Of a stretch of 64,000 bases of DNA, positions 55,621 through 64,000 are shown in pieces (position 1 is the stretch's first letter; each line of letters opens with the position of its first letter). The notes under the pieces were generated by a model that worked only from the letters and a program-made list of their open reading frames with translations, did no database searches and had not been told where the DNA came from. Source of the DNA: Streptomyces xanthophaeus (GTDB taxonomy: Bacteria > Actinomycetota > Actinomycetes > Streptomycetales > Streptomycetaceae); contig NZ_JOFT01000017.1 in the NCBI RefSeq assembly GCF_000725805.1, forward strand, positions 62,001 through 126,000, written 5' to 3'. Made by a program: the position numbers and the translations under genes.

Positions 55621-57042
55621 ATGCCGGACGCCATCACGTTTCTCGGGCAGCAGTCATGGCTCGTGGAGGTCGGGGGGACCCGGATCCTGGTCGACCCGGT
55701 GGTCGAAGCGTCCTTCGGGCACTCGCCCCGGCTGCGCTTCGAGATCCACCCCGCCCGCCGGATCGACCTGGACCTGATGCCCCGGGTGGATGCCGTGGTC
55801 GTCACCAACGAACATCTCGACCACTTCCATCTGCCCTCGCTGCGGCGCCTGCCCGCCGGCGTACCCGTCGTCACGCACCGGTTGATGCCCAAGGTCTGCA
55901 CCGATGAACTCGAAGCGCTCGGACGGGAGGTACACCTTCTCCACCACGCCGAGACCCTGAAGATCGGCGGCGCCGAACTGTCGCTGCTTCAGGGCGACCC
56001 GGACGTGCCGGTCTGGGAGAGCCGGGTCACGAGCCTCTACGTGAAGCCCGTCGGCGCCGCGGGCGGAGGCGTCTTCATCCAGTCCGACACGGCCGTGAGC
56101 CAGGACGTGCCGGCCGACTGCACCCCCGAGGTGTTCATCGCCACGCACAACGCACAGGTGCCGCCCGCCGGTGAACTCGGCGCCTTCGACAACCTGCTGC
56201 CCTTGCCCGAGGCACAGGCGCCGGAGGTCGCCGGACTCGATCTGCTGTCCTCCCTGCTGAACGACACCGCGGCGCAGTTCCCGTCCGTACGGCTCTTCGC
56301 CCTGAGCGGCGGCGGCTACGTGCAAGTGCCCCGAAAGCACGGGGAGTTCCTGTGGAACGACTTCGGGCAGCTGGAGGAGATCGCCAACGCGCTCTCCATC
56401 GACAAGCAGCTGATCGGGCTGGCACCCGGCGAATCGGCCGTGTACGAGCGGGACGGGGCCGGCAAGGCCGACAAGGCCGGCGTGCCGTGGATCACCAGGA
56501 CCGAACCGACCGTCCCCGTCGAGCCGTCGGACAGGCAGGCGCGCGGTGACTTCGACCCGGCCACCCCGATGCCCCCGGTCTTCGAACGCACCGCCGGCGA
56601 AGCGGACATGCGCCTCATCCATGAAGAACTCGCCGGGCTGGCCCCGTTGATCATGCTCTCCCCGCTCGGCCGGGAGCTGGTCAACACCAACGACTACCTC
56701 GGGCAGCCGACCGGCCCCCTGCGGTTCGCGGTCCATCTGCGCGGAACGCCCCAAGGGGACGTGGTCCACGCCCTCAACCTGAACAGCGCGCGGTTCGAGC
56801 CCCAGCCCGGGGGCTTGCGGGACGCCCTCTTCACGATTCCCAGTGGCATCGACGTCAACAGCGTCGACCTCGTCTCCGTACTGCGCGGTGAGATCCACAT
56901 CTGGGAGCTCGCCGTGAGCCGACTGCGCCAGTGGTACGTGGGAGACAGGATGGACAGCCCGGTCGCCTTCCTCTACGGAGCCCTGAGCGAGCAGGTGCGC
57001 CCGGACCTCGCCGCCAGCCTCTACCGGTCCCTGCGGACCTGA
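55621..57042 (+). CDS. Metallo-beta-lactamase-fold protein 2 of peptide cluster
   Basis: 473 residues, similar throughout to MBL protein 1 (shared LPSL, VPVWESRV, NAQ..P.GE/GVFG..DNL, LSPLG, RGEIHIWE...WYVGDRMDSPVAFLYGALSEQ). Its metal motif reads N63-x-H65-x-D67-H68 (TNEHLDHFHLPSL), so the first histidine is replaced by asparagine. It may have a different metal centre or a non-catalytic partner role. The kinase gene follows after three bases. Confidence 0.86.
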   Translation: MPDAITFLGQQSWLVEVGGTRILVDPVVEASFGHSPRLRFEIHPARRIDLDLMPRVDAVVVTNEHLDHFHLPSLRRLPAGVPVVTHRLMPKVCTDELEALGREVHLLHHAETLKIGGAELSLLQGDPDVPVWESRVTSLYVKPVGAAGGGVFIQSDTAVSQDVPADCTPEVFIATHNAQVPPAGELGAFDNLLPLPEAQAPEVAGLDLLSSLLNDTAAQFPSVRLFALSGGGYVQVPRKHGEFLWNDFGQLEEIANALSIDKQLIGLAPGESAVYERDGAGKADKAGVPWITRTEPTVPVEPSDRQARGDFDPATPMPPVFERTAGEADMRLIHEELAGLAPLIMLSPLGRELVNTNDYLGQPTGPLRFAVHLRGTPQGDVVHALNLNSARFEPQPGGLRDALFTIPSGIDVNSVDLVSVLRGEIHIWELAVSRLRQWYVGDRMDSPVAFLYGALSEQVRPDLAASLYRSLRT

Positions 57043-57045
57043 GCC

Positions 57046-57663
57046 GTGGCCGTCGTCGTCGTCGGTCCGCCCGGTGCGGGGAAGAGCACCGCGGCCACGT
57101 CCATCGCCCGCGCCCTGGGCCGGGACGTGGTGCACTTCGACACCGTCCGCGCCCGGGCGTACCGGCCGTACGGGTACACCCCGGCCCGGGCGGACCGGCT
57201 CTTCCGGGAAGGCGGCGCGGGCGGGCTGCACCGCTACGAAGCGAGGTTCGAGGCCCGGGCCCTCGCCCGGGGCGCCGTGACCCACGCCGGATCGGTGCTC
57301 GACACCGGCGGCGGTGTGCTCCAGCAGTACACCGACGCGGACACCCTGCGCGTCCACCGGGCGCTCGCCGCCGCGGAGTTCACCGTCCTGGTCCTGCCCT
57401 TCGCCGAGGACCCGCAGCGGTCCGCCGACTGCCTGACCGACCGCGTCCGGGCCCGCGGCGCGGAGGACCCCTTCACCGACGAGTGGCTGGACGGCGGCGG
57501 CAGGCAACTGCTCCACGTCCTGGTCCTCGCCGCGCACGCCCACCTGCCGCTGGCCGATCTCGTCCTGGACACAGCCCGCCCGGTGCCGGCCGCGACCGGC
57601 ACCGGCAGGAGGCCGGGGTCACCCCTGGCAGACCGCATCACGAACGCGCTGGGAGCCCACTGA
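57046..57663 (+). CDS. P-loop kinase-like protein (shikimate-kinase-like)
   Basis: 205 residues from GTG 57046. GPPGAGKST (7-15) and ARALGRDVVHFDTVRARAY resemble the shikimate/AAA small-molecule kinase superfamily, but the rest is divergent. Its stop overlaps the sulfotransferase ATG (TGATG). It could phosphorylate a peptide residue or tailoring intermediate. Confidence 0.78.
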   Translation: MAVVVVGPPGAGKSTAATSIARALGRDVVHFDTVRARAYRPYGYTPARADRLFREGGAGGLHRYEARFEARALARGAVTHAGSVLDTGGGVLQQYTDADTLRVHRALAAAEFTVLVLPFAEDPQRSADCLTDRVRARGAEDPFTDEWLDGGGRQLLHVLVLAAHAHLPLADLVLDTARPVPAATGTGRRPGSPLADRITNALGAH

Positions 57664-58490
57664 TGCCTTCACCCCGATCCGCCGGACGCGACTACGTCGT
57701 CCTCGCGACGCCGAGATCAGGCAGTACGTACCTGTGCGACGCCCTCGCCGGTGCGGGAGCCGGAGACCCGCAGGAATGGTTCTCCAGGGCGCTGATCCAT
57801 CACCACGCGGGCGAGTGGGGCATGCGCAGCGCTTCCTCCACCGCGCAGAGCCCTGCCGTGCGCAGCCCCGTCGCGTACCTCGACGCCGTGGCGGCCCGCG
57901 CCCGGTTCGAGGGCATCCTCTCGGTCAAGGTGCACTGGCACCAGTACCGATCGGTCCAACAGCGCTTCGGTGTCGACCCGTTGCAGGTCTTCGGGGACCA
58001 CGCGCGGCCCGCTGCGGTGCGGATCTACCGGAAGGACCTGCTGGGCCAGGCCGTGTCGAGCCTCATCGCCGACACCACCCACGTCTTCTTCCAGCGCAAG
58101 GGCGAGGAACCGTCGGTCTCCTTCGAGTACGAGGGGTCGGAGCGTTCCGAGACGGTGGTGTACGACTTCCACGGGATCCTGCGCCGCGTGATCCGCTTCG
58201 CCGAGGACGAGGAACACTGGTCCCGGTTCGTCGCGGACCGCGGCCTGCGGTCGGTGGGGGTCGCCTACGAGTCCCTCGTCGAGGACTTGGCGGGCACCGT
58301 CAGCGGGGTCCTCGACCACCTCGGCATCGCGGCCCGGAGCGAACCGGCGTCGAGCCTCGCCAAGCAGGCCACCGAGCTGAACCAGGAGTTCGGCGAACGT
58401 TTCCGGGCCGACCTGCGCACGTACCGGGTGCCGGATTCGCTGTCCGAGGGCATGGTGCACCGACTGGGGCTGGGAGGAGCGGCGGCATGA
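57663..58490 (+). CDS. Stf0-type sulfotransferase
   Basis: 275 residues. LATPRSGSTYLCDAL (14-28) is the PAPS-binding loop of Stf0-family (trehalose 2-sulfotransferase-like) enzymes; RIYRKDLLGQAVSS is the second conserved PAPS-contact block. It would transfer sulfate from PAPS to an acceptor hydroxyl. ATGA overlap with the aldo/keto reductase gene shows tight coupling. Confidence 0.9.
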   Translation: MPSPRSAGRDYVVLATPRSGSTYLCDALAGAGAGDPQEWFSRALIHHHAGEWGMRSASSTAQSPAVRSPVAYLDAVAARARFEGILSVKVHWHQYRSVQQRFGVDPLQVFGDHARPAAVRIYRKDLLGQAVSSLIADTTHVFFQRKGEEPSVSFEYEGSERSETVVYDFHGILRRVIRFAEDEEHWSRFVADRGLRSVGVAYESLVEDLAGTVSGVLDHLGIAARSEPASSLAKQATELNQEFGERFRADLRTYRVPDSLSEGMVHRLGLGGAAA

Positions 58491-59530
58491 TCATGCGTTC
58501 CCTCGGCGCCTCCGGGCTTCTGCTGCCGGAAATCGGGCTCGGCACGTGGAACTGGGGCAGGGAGGTCTCCCTGGAGGAGGCCAGGGCCTGCCTGCACGGC
58601 TATCTGGACGCGGGCGGCTCCCTCCTGGACACCGCCGCCTCCTACAGCGCCGGTGCCTCCGAGGAGTTCATCGGCTCCCTCGTGCGCAAGGGGCTGCGGG
58701 ACCGGCTGGTCATCGCGACCAAAGCCGGTGTCGATCCACGGACCAAGGAGCTGGACGTGTCCCGGCGCGCGATGCTGCACGCACTGGACGCATCGCTGCG
58801 CCGGCTCGGCACCGGCCATGTGGACCTGTGGCAGGTCCACGCCTGGTCGGACGCCGTCGGCCTCGACGAGACCCTGTCCGCGTTGGAGACCGCGGTCGCC
58901 ACCGGCCGCGCACGCCACGTGGGCCTGTGCAACTACCACGGCGAGCAGGTCACACGGGCGTGGACGTGGCAGCGCGAGCACGCGGCCGTCCCGCTGGTGT
59001 CCGTCCAGGCCGAGTACTCGCTGCTCCGGCGCGGCATCGAGCAGGACACGCTGCCCGCCGCCGCCCGCGCCGGAATGGGCTTGCTCGCCTGGTCACCGCT
59101 GGCCGGGGGCGCCCTGACGGGCAAGTACGGCGAGGACGAGGCGGCCACCACCGGCGCGCGCGCGGACAGCCCGCACTACGCGGGGTTCTCCGAGCACTAC
59201 CTGGAACCACCGGACGGGAGGCGCGTGGTCGAAGCCGTCCGGCTCGTCGCCCGGGCCATGGAGGTACCTGCCGGTGCAGTCGCCCTGGCCTGGCTGCGTG
59301 AGCGCCCGGGGGTGGTCTCCGCCCTCGTGGGTGCCCGGAACGCCGCCCAGTTGCGCGACTCGCTCACCGCCTGCGCGGTACACCTGCCCGACGAGCTGGC
59401 CCAGGCCCTGGACGCGGTCTCCGCGGCAGCGCCGGAGCAGGCGGGCCGGAGCGGGCGGGCCGGCCTTGAGGACGGGCCGCACTCCCCCGGCCTGTCCGGC
59501 GCATCCCGTACAGCTCATGAAGAGGCCTAG
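58487..59530 (+). CDS. Aldo/keto reductase
   Basis: 347 residues. The catalytic tetrad is visible as D48, Y53, K79 and H118 (DTAASYSAG, ATKAG, LWQVHAW). NADPH-binding features SPLAGGALTGKY and GVVSALVGARN are present. The C-terminal extension (from about 325) is low-complexity. Probable reduction of a carbonyl in the product. Confidence 0.92.
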   Translation: MIMRSLGASGLLLPEIGLGTWNWGREVSLEEARACLHGYLDAGGSLLDTAASYSAGASEEFIGSLVRKGLRDRLVIATKAGVDPRTKELDVSRRAMLHALDASLRRLGTGHVDLWQVHAWSDAVGLDETLSALETAVATGRARHVGLCNYHGEQVTRAWTWQREHAAVPLVSVQAEYSLLRRGIEQDTLPAAARAGMGLLAWSPLAGGALTGKYGEDEAATTGARADSPHYAGFSEHYLEPPDGRRVVEAVRLVARAMEVPAGAVALAWLRERPGVVSALVGARNAAQLRDSLTACAVHLPDELAQALDAVSAAAPEQAGRSGRAGLEDGPHSPGLSGASRTAHEEA

Positions 59531-59542
59531 TAGGAGGTGACA

Positions 59543-60823
59543 GTGTTCTCTGTTCTGCGGACCCCGAAGCTCGGGCGCGTGTGGGCGGGTCAGTTCGTCA
59601 GCATGGTCGGCGACGGGGTCTACGCCATCACCGTCTCCCTGTACCTGTTGCCCCGAGCCGACGCGGCGCAGGCACTGGGCACCCTGCTGGCGGCGACCGC
59701 CTTGGGCAGCATCATCACTCTGATCTTCGGCGGGGCCGTCGCCGACCGGGTCCGCAGGTCCCTGGTGGTCTGCGCCGCCGACCTCCTGCGGATCGTCGGT
59801 GTCGCCGCCCTGCTGCTCGCGGGGCCGGACGCCCCGATCGCGGTCCTGGCGGTCCTGGGAGCCGTGTTCGGCTGCGGGGCGGGCATCCACCGCCCGGCGT
59901 ACACGGCGCTCATCGCCCAACTCGCCGGACGCGACAAGCGCCGTGAGGCATCGGCCCTGCGCTCGGCCACCAGCCGCTTCACCGGAATCGTCGGCCCGGT
60001 CATCGGTGGGTCCGTCGCCGCTGCCTCGTCCCCTCGGTGGGGCCTGCTGATCAACATCCTCACCTTCGTGTTCAGCCTCGCGACCCTGGTGAGACTGGAT
60101 GAACCGGATGTGAGCTCGGGCAAGGCCGGACCGGACGGCCCGGACGGAACGGACGGCAAGGCCAAGCCCGGTTTGGTGCGCGAGGCGTTAAACGGCATCG
60201 GCTACGTCCGCGGCCAGAAGTGGATGATCGGCGTCATGCTCCAGGGGACGGCCCAGGCTGCCCTGGTCATCGCCCCGATGGCAGTGGTCGTGCCGATCGT
60301 GATGGGTGGCCGGGGGCCGGCGGCGCTCAGCCTCGTCACGAGCGCCACCGCGTGCGGCGCGCTCGCGGCGACCCTCACCGCCTCCCGGATACGCTCCCGG
60401 CGGCCCGGCACCGTCGCCATGCTCGGCCTCCTGTGCGAGCTGCCGCAGATCGTCGCCGTGGCGGTGGACGCGCCGACCGCGTGGGTGGTCGCCCTCAGCG
60501 CCCTGGCCGGTGCCGGAGCCTCGGTCTTCGCGGTCCTGTGGGGCGCGGCGCTGCAGGAACGGACCCCGGACCACATGCTCGGCCGGGTCTACGCCCTGGA
60601 CGCGCTGCTCACCCAGGCCCTCATGCCGCTCTGCGTGGCCGCGGCGGGCTTCCTGCTGGGCGTGCTGTCCGCCTCGGCGATCGCCGGCTTCGCCGCCTGC
60701 GCCCTGCTCCTGACCGTGGTCGCCGTCCTGCCCGTGCCGGGGGTGGCGATGCTCGGCAGCGCCACCGCGGACGAGGAGCCGGACAGGACGCCGCACGACC
60801 AGAAGCCGGCCGGGCGCGCCTGA
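59543..60823 (+). CDS. MFS transporter, probable product exporter
   Basis: 426 residues, about 12 membrane helices, with an N-terminal VFSVLRTPKLGRVWAGQFVSMVGDGVYAI typical of MFS_3 drug exporters. AGGAGG (59532-59537) sets GTG 59543 as the start; GTG 59537 lies inside the ribosome site and is unlikely. Last plus-strand gene of the operon. Confidence 0.9.
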   Translation: MFSVLRTPKLGRVWAGQFVSMVGDGVYAITVSLYLLPRADAAQALGTLLAATALGSIITLIFGGAVADRVRRSLVVCAADLLRIVGVAALLLAGPDAPIAVLAVLGAVFGCGAGIHRPAYTALIAQLAGRDKRREASALRSATSRFTGIVGPVIGGSVAAASSPRWGLLINILTFVFSLATLVRLDEPDVSSGKAGPDGPDGTDGKAKPGLVREALNGIGYVRGQKWMIGVMLQGTAQAALVIAPMAVVVPIVMGGRGPAALSLVTSATACGALAATLTASRIRSRRPGTVAMLGLLCELPQIVAVAVDAPTAWVVALSALAGAGASVFAVLWGAALQERTPDHMLGRVYALDALLTQALMPLCVAAAGFLLGVLSASAIAGFAACALLLTVVAVLPVPGVAMLGSATADEEPDRTPHDQKPAGRA

Positions 60824-60843
60824 CGGCGGCGCACCCGTCAGGC
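60818..60843. terminator. Shared terminator overlapping both stop codons
   Basis: 9-bp perfect arms (60818-60826 and 60835-60843) with an 8-nt loop span the MFS stop and the folP-like stop. It serves both convergent transcripts. Confidence 0.6.
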
Positions 60844-61719
60844 CGGAGGGGTGACCGCCCGGGCGACCCTGACCGCGTCCGCCGTGGCCCGTACGTCGTG
60901 GACGCGGACGGCCCAGGCGCCCTGGTGGGCGGCGATGGCCGACAGGGCGGCCGTTGCCGCGTCCCGGCGATGGGCCGGGGGCGGAGTTCCGTCGGCGTCC
61001 GCCAGGACGTGCCCGAGGAACCGCTTGCGGGAACCGGCGACCAGGACCGGCCGGCCCAGGGCGCGCAGCTCGGCCAGTCCGGCCACCAGGGCGAGGTCGT
61101 GCCGCGCTTCCTTGGCGAAGCCGAGTCCGGGGTCGACCACGAGCCGCTCCGGTGCGATGCCCGCGGTGACCGCGGCGTCCATGCGGGCACCGAGCTCTGC
61201 CACGACCTCTGCCACCACGTCCCCGTAGACGGCGCGGCTGTTCATGTCGCGGCTGAAGCCGCGCCAGTGCATCAGGACGAAGGGGACGCCGCAGGCTGCC
61301 ACGGACGCCATCATGGCGGGGTCGGCCAGGCCCCCGCTGACGTCGTTCACGAGGACCGCGCCCGCCTCGGCCGCCCGCCGGGCGACAGCGGCGCGCATGG
61401 TGTCGACGGACACCAGGACGCCCTCGGCGACCAGTCCCCGGACGACCGGGACGACCCGGCGCAGCTCCTCGCGCTCGTCGACGCGGGACGCGCCGGGACG
61501 GGTCGATTCGCCGCCGACGTCGACCAGGTCGGCGCCGTCGGCCACAAGGCTCAGGCCGCGCTTGACGGCTGCGGCCGTGTCGAACCAGCGGCCGCCGTCG
61601 GAGAACGAGTCCGGGGTCACGTTGACGACTCCCATGACCGCGCAGCGGTCCCAGTCGGGCAGTCCCTCGACGGGCCGGGAGGCTGGGGTCGGTGCCCCGG
61701 CTGCGGGTTTCGCTGTCAC
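60838..61719 (-). CDS. folP: Dihydropteroate synthase, riboswitch-controlled paralogue
   Basis: 293 residues from GTG 61719 (AAGGAG upstream). MGVVNVTPDSFSDGG, DVGGESTRPGA, VLVNDVSGG, VDPGLGFAKE and AGSRKRFLG cover the pterin, pABA and diphosphate contacts, so it looks catalytically intact. The usual folate operon neighbours (folB, folK, folE) are absent, which suggests a second copy. It has a cobalamin riboswitch in its leader and converges on the peptide cluster, 14 bp from its end. Confidence 0.9.
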   Translation of the reverse strand: MTAKPAAGAPTPASRPVEGLPDWDRCAVMGVVNVTPDSFSDGGRWFDTAAAVKRGLSLVADGADLVDVGGESTRPGASRVDEREELRRVVPVVRGLVAEGVLVSVDTMRAAVARRAAEAGAVLVNDVSGGLADPAMMASVAACGVPFVLMHWRGFSRDMNSRAVYGDVVAEVVAELGARMDAAVTAGIAPERLVVDPGLGFAKEARHDLALVAGLAELRALGRPVLVAGSRKRFLGHVLADADGTPPPAHRRDAATAALSAIAAHQGAWAVRVHDVRATADAVRVARAVTPPA

Positions 61720-61892
61720 GGAACTCTCCTTCGCGAGATGTGTCCAGGAACGTCCCGGCGAGGGGACTCGGACGCGAAGGAACGACACAACGGGCGGGCC
61801 AGGCACCGTAGTTGCCGCACGTGCCGCTCGATATGCACGCCGACCCGCCCACGAGGTCACCGGGATCTCCGCACGCGGAATCGTCCGTGCGC

Positions 61893-62072
61893 GGGCAACG
61901 GGCAGGTCTTCGGACTCGCGGACACGCCTGCCGGTCTCCCGGCGGGCCCCTACTGGCCGTCGCTTCCCAGGACCTGATCCGGTCCCAGTGCTCATGACGG
62001 CGGTCGTTCCCGCTCACCGCTGCGGGGCAGTCCCGGATTCCCACCGGGTTCCCTCTTACGACGCATCCCGCC
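61893..62072 (-). promoter_or_regulatory. Cobalamin riboswitch 2
   Basis: Read on the minus strand: GGGAACCCGGTGGGAATCCG, GACTGCCCCGCAGCGGTGAG, GGGAAGCGACGGCCAGTAGG and the B12 box GAGTCCGAAGACCTGCC (61901-61917). All blocks fit the class I cobalamin aptamer. It lies about 170 nt upstream of the folP-like start and no other gene intervenes. It should repress folP when B12 is abundant. Confidence 0.92.
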
Positions 62073-62240
62073 TGGCGGACGGGGGCGAACCAGCTGCTCG
62101 GGCCACCCTAGAGCGTCCGGCCGGAATGCGAGAAGAGTCGGCCGCGACCGGGCAGCCGTAGCCGCCCGGCGCGGGACCACGGCTCACCCGCCGGGCCGTG
62201 CCCGGGACGCTCGGGTGGGGGCACCCGCCAGGGGGCGGCC

Positions 62241-62903
62241 TCAGACCCGGCGCCTGGCCGCCGCCAGGGCGTCCTTGACCTCCTGCGTCACGCGCGCCGC
62301 GTCCTCGGGGCGGTGCACCACGTCGGTGTGGTTCATGTCGACGACGAGGACCTCGCTGGCCGAGTAGTGCTTGTGCACCCAGTCGTCGTAGCCGGACCAC
62401 AGCGTCCGGTAGTACTCGACGAGGCTCTCGTCCTGCTCGAAATCGCGGCCCCGCAGCCCGATGCGGTGCAGCACCGTCTCGAAGTCCGCCTTGAGGTAGA
62501 CCATGAGATCGGGCGCCTTGCGGTACGGCAGGCCGTCGATCTCGCGCATCATCTCGCCCAGCAGTCCCTCGTACACCCGCATCTCGAGGGAGCTGATCCG
62601 GCCCAGGTCGTGATTGATCTTGGCGAAGTACCAGTCCTCGTAGATGGACCGGTCGAGGACGTTGTCGCCCTGCTTGTACGCCTCCTTGATCGCGGCGAAC
62701 CGCGTCTGGAGGAAGTAGAGCTGGAGGAGGAAGGGGTAGCGCTTCGCCTGGATCTCCTCGGGGCTCGCCGTGTAGAAGAGCGGAAGGATCGGGTTGTCTT
62801 CCACGCTCTCGTAGAAGACCGTGCTGCCCAGCTCCTTAACGAGCAGCTCGGCCACGCTCGTCTTGCCGATTCCGATCATGCCTCCGACGCAGATCACTGG
62901 CAT
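62241..62903 (-). CDS. Deoxynucleoside kinase (deoxyguanosine/deoxyadenosine kinase family)
   Basis: 220 residues. P-loop GGMIGIGKTS (7-16), YESVEDNPIL, VLDRSIYEDWYFA (ERS/DRS motif) and RIGLRGRDFEQ (lid region with arginines) are the dNK-family signatures. It phosphorylates deoxynucleosides for salvage. ATG 62903 is preceded by GAGGG. Confidence 0.93.
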   Translation of the reverse strand: MPVICVGGMIGIGKTSVAELLVKELGSTVFYESVEDNPILPLFYTASPEEIQAKRYPFLLQLYFLQTRFAAIKEAYKQGDNVLDRSIYEDWYFAKINHDLGRISSLEMRVYEGLLGEMMREIDGLPYRKAPDLMVYLKADFETVLHRIGLRGRDFEQDESLVEYYRTLWSGYDDWVHKHYSASEVLVVDMNHTDVVHRPEDAARVTQEVKDALAAARRRV

Positions 62904-63235
62904 CCCTCGCTTCTCCCTGGGGGTCTTCTGTTCGCGTACGGGCGGGCTGGGCACCCCACACCGCATGGACGCGTGTCGGCGGTCACTCGATTCCCCAAGA
63001 TCCTCATGATCAGCGTCATCCGGGTCCCCGTCCGGACCGGGGCACCGACGTACGCCGCGCTCCTCGACCGGCCGGACGGTCCGTTCCGCAGGAGCCGCGG
63101 TCACCGCGACGAGCCACCGCTCCGCGGCCGCCTTGAAGCATAAATGACGACGCGACCCACCCTGGCCAGAGCGCCGGCGCCCAGCCCGCGGCCGCGGCCC
63201 GTCAACTCCACGGCTACGAGGCGCCGCCCGGCCGT
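62904..63235. other. 330-bp intergenic region, no gene recognised
   Basis: High-GC stretch with an isolated AT-rich spot (63135-63148, reading TTATGCT on the minus strand) that could be a promoter element for the kinase gene. No other signal. Confidence 0.45.
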
Positions 63236-63979
63236 CTACGCGAAATCCCCCCACACGGCGGCCGCGCCCGCCGTGGGGCCGGCCGTGGCGTCGATGCGGT
63301 ACGTGTCGTCCTTCGCATCGCGTCCGCCGACGGCGTGGTCGTACTGGCCGGCGAAGACGTGCTCGCCGGGCGGGACGGTCCTGCCGGGTTTGAGGGTCCA
63401 CCGGTAGACGAGGAAGCCGCCTTCCCGGCGGGCGGAGAGGTCGAAGTCCGCGGCGGGGCGGGTCCGCCAGCTCCCGGTGTCCTCCACCCCCTCGGTGAGG
63501 GCGATGCGCAGCTCGACGACGAGTGCGGTGAGCGGCTGCCCCGCCTTGAGGGTGACGTTGCTCTGCGCCCAGTAGGCGTTGCTGTGGGGGTCGACCGAGC
63601 CGTCGCTCCACAGGGGACCGTCCTCGGTCCGGCTTCCCTGCATCGGCGGCGCCGAGGGGCCTGGGGCGGACGGCGCGGACGACGTCGACGGGGCCACGGC
63701 CGCGGCCGGCGGATCGTGCGGCGGGTCCGGGGTGTGCACGACGGCGACCACCGCGAGGGCGCTCACCGCCAGGGTCCCGGCGGTGGCCAGGCTCGCGAGG
63801 AGGGTCTTCGGCCAGGACAGGGGGCGAGTACGGGCACGGGCACGGGCACCGGTGCGCCCGCGGGCGGCGCCCGGGCCGGCCGCTGCCGTGCCGCGCTCGA
63901 CCCGGGCCAGCATGCGGGCCCGGTCGGGCAGGTGGGCCTGCGCGCTCTCGCGCAGCCGGTCGCGCAGTTCGTCGGTCAC
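63236..63979 (-). CDS. Membrane-anchored hypothetical protein, possibly sigma-factor associated
   Basis: 247 residues from GTG 63979. The cytoplasmic N-terminus (MTDELRDRLRESAQAHLPDRARMLARVERG) resembles the start of small anti-sigma-like proteins, one membrane helix is at about 58-82, a Pro/Ser linker follows, then a beta-rich extracytoplasmic domain (YWAQSNVTLKAGQPLTALVVELRIALTEG, FAGQYDHAVGGRDAKDDTYRIDA). The gene before it lies outside the window; in related Streptomyces I recall a sigma factor there, which is not verified. Confidence 0.75.
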   Translation of the reverse strand: MTDELRDRLRESAQAHLPDRARMLARVERGTAAAGPGAARGRTGARARARTRPLSWPKTLLASLATAGTLAVSALAVVAVVHTPDPPHDPPAAAVAPSTSSAPSAPGPSAPPMQGSRTEDGPLWSDGSVDPHSNAYWAQSNVTLKAGQPLTALVVELRIALTEGVEDTGSWRTRPAADFDLSARREGGFLVYRWTLKPGRTVPPGEHVFAGQYDHAVGGRDAKDDTYRIDATAGPTAGAAAVWGDFA

Positions 63980-64000
63980 CGGCTTCCCCTTCCCGCCAGC

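Overview
The window is chromosomal DNA of a Streptomyces-type actinomycete. GC is very high, coding third positions are nearly all G or C, GTG starts are common, and there are actinobacterial hallmarks: a conservon (cvnABCD), a MHYT protein, a DUF3516 helicase, a DUF6397 protein and an SNF2/SWIM pair. No rRNA, tRNA, CRISPR array or intact transposase was seen.

Layout. 1-31 kb is mostly core chromosome: the end of an FAD/Fe-S dehydrogenase, a heterodimeric ABC exporter, a YdjM-like membrane protein, a Ski2-like helicase, tesB and a YchJ protein. Next come the conservon with an extra roadblock protein, a MHYT sensor, a methyltransferase, an MpaB oxygenase, a TrmO-like protein, an orphan prenyltransferase, a MOSC protein, SNF2 plus SWIM, a frameshifted GAF regulator beside an aldehyde dehydrogenase, and a lipoprotein metallopeptidase.

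31.6-42.6 kb is an accessory biosynthetic locus on the minus strand, built from overlapping genes: ribA, ribD, GT2, MFS exporter, a glycosyltransferase-like protein, a 14-repeat WD40 protein and a clavaminate-synthase-like 2OG oxygenase. After a hairpin follow an unknown gene and a HAD phosphatase. A LuxR-type regulator is divergent, and a 49-codon secreted-peptide gene lies between it and ribA. RibA + RibD + WD40 recalls the azapteridine (toxoflavin) pathway, so a GTP-derived aminouracil product is inferred. A 169-bp palindromic MITE-like element sits inside the operon.

42.7-53.3 kb mixes small accessory genes: coupled genes sharing a VSASGDG motif, DinB, FKBP, a lipoprotein, an IS5-like remnant, a second 2OG oxygenase paralogue with an unknown partner that may be PrnB-like, a secreted beta-propeller, an HTH regulator and a hydrolase.

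53.3-62.1 kb is the most striking part. Two cobalamin riboswitches face each other. The plus-strand one precedes a 39-codon ORF and then a RiPP-like operon: a 46-residue peptide, a strong stem-loop, two tandem metallo-beta-lactamase-fold proteins, a P-loop kinase, a Stf0 sulfotransferase, an aldo/keto reductase and an MFS exporter. The minus-strand one leads a second-type dihydropteroate synthase (folP-like) that ends convergently 14 bp from the exporter. I know of no described system with this combination; B12-dependent co-regulation is an inference. The window ends with a deoxynucleoside kinase and a membrane-anchored hypothetical protein.
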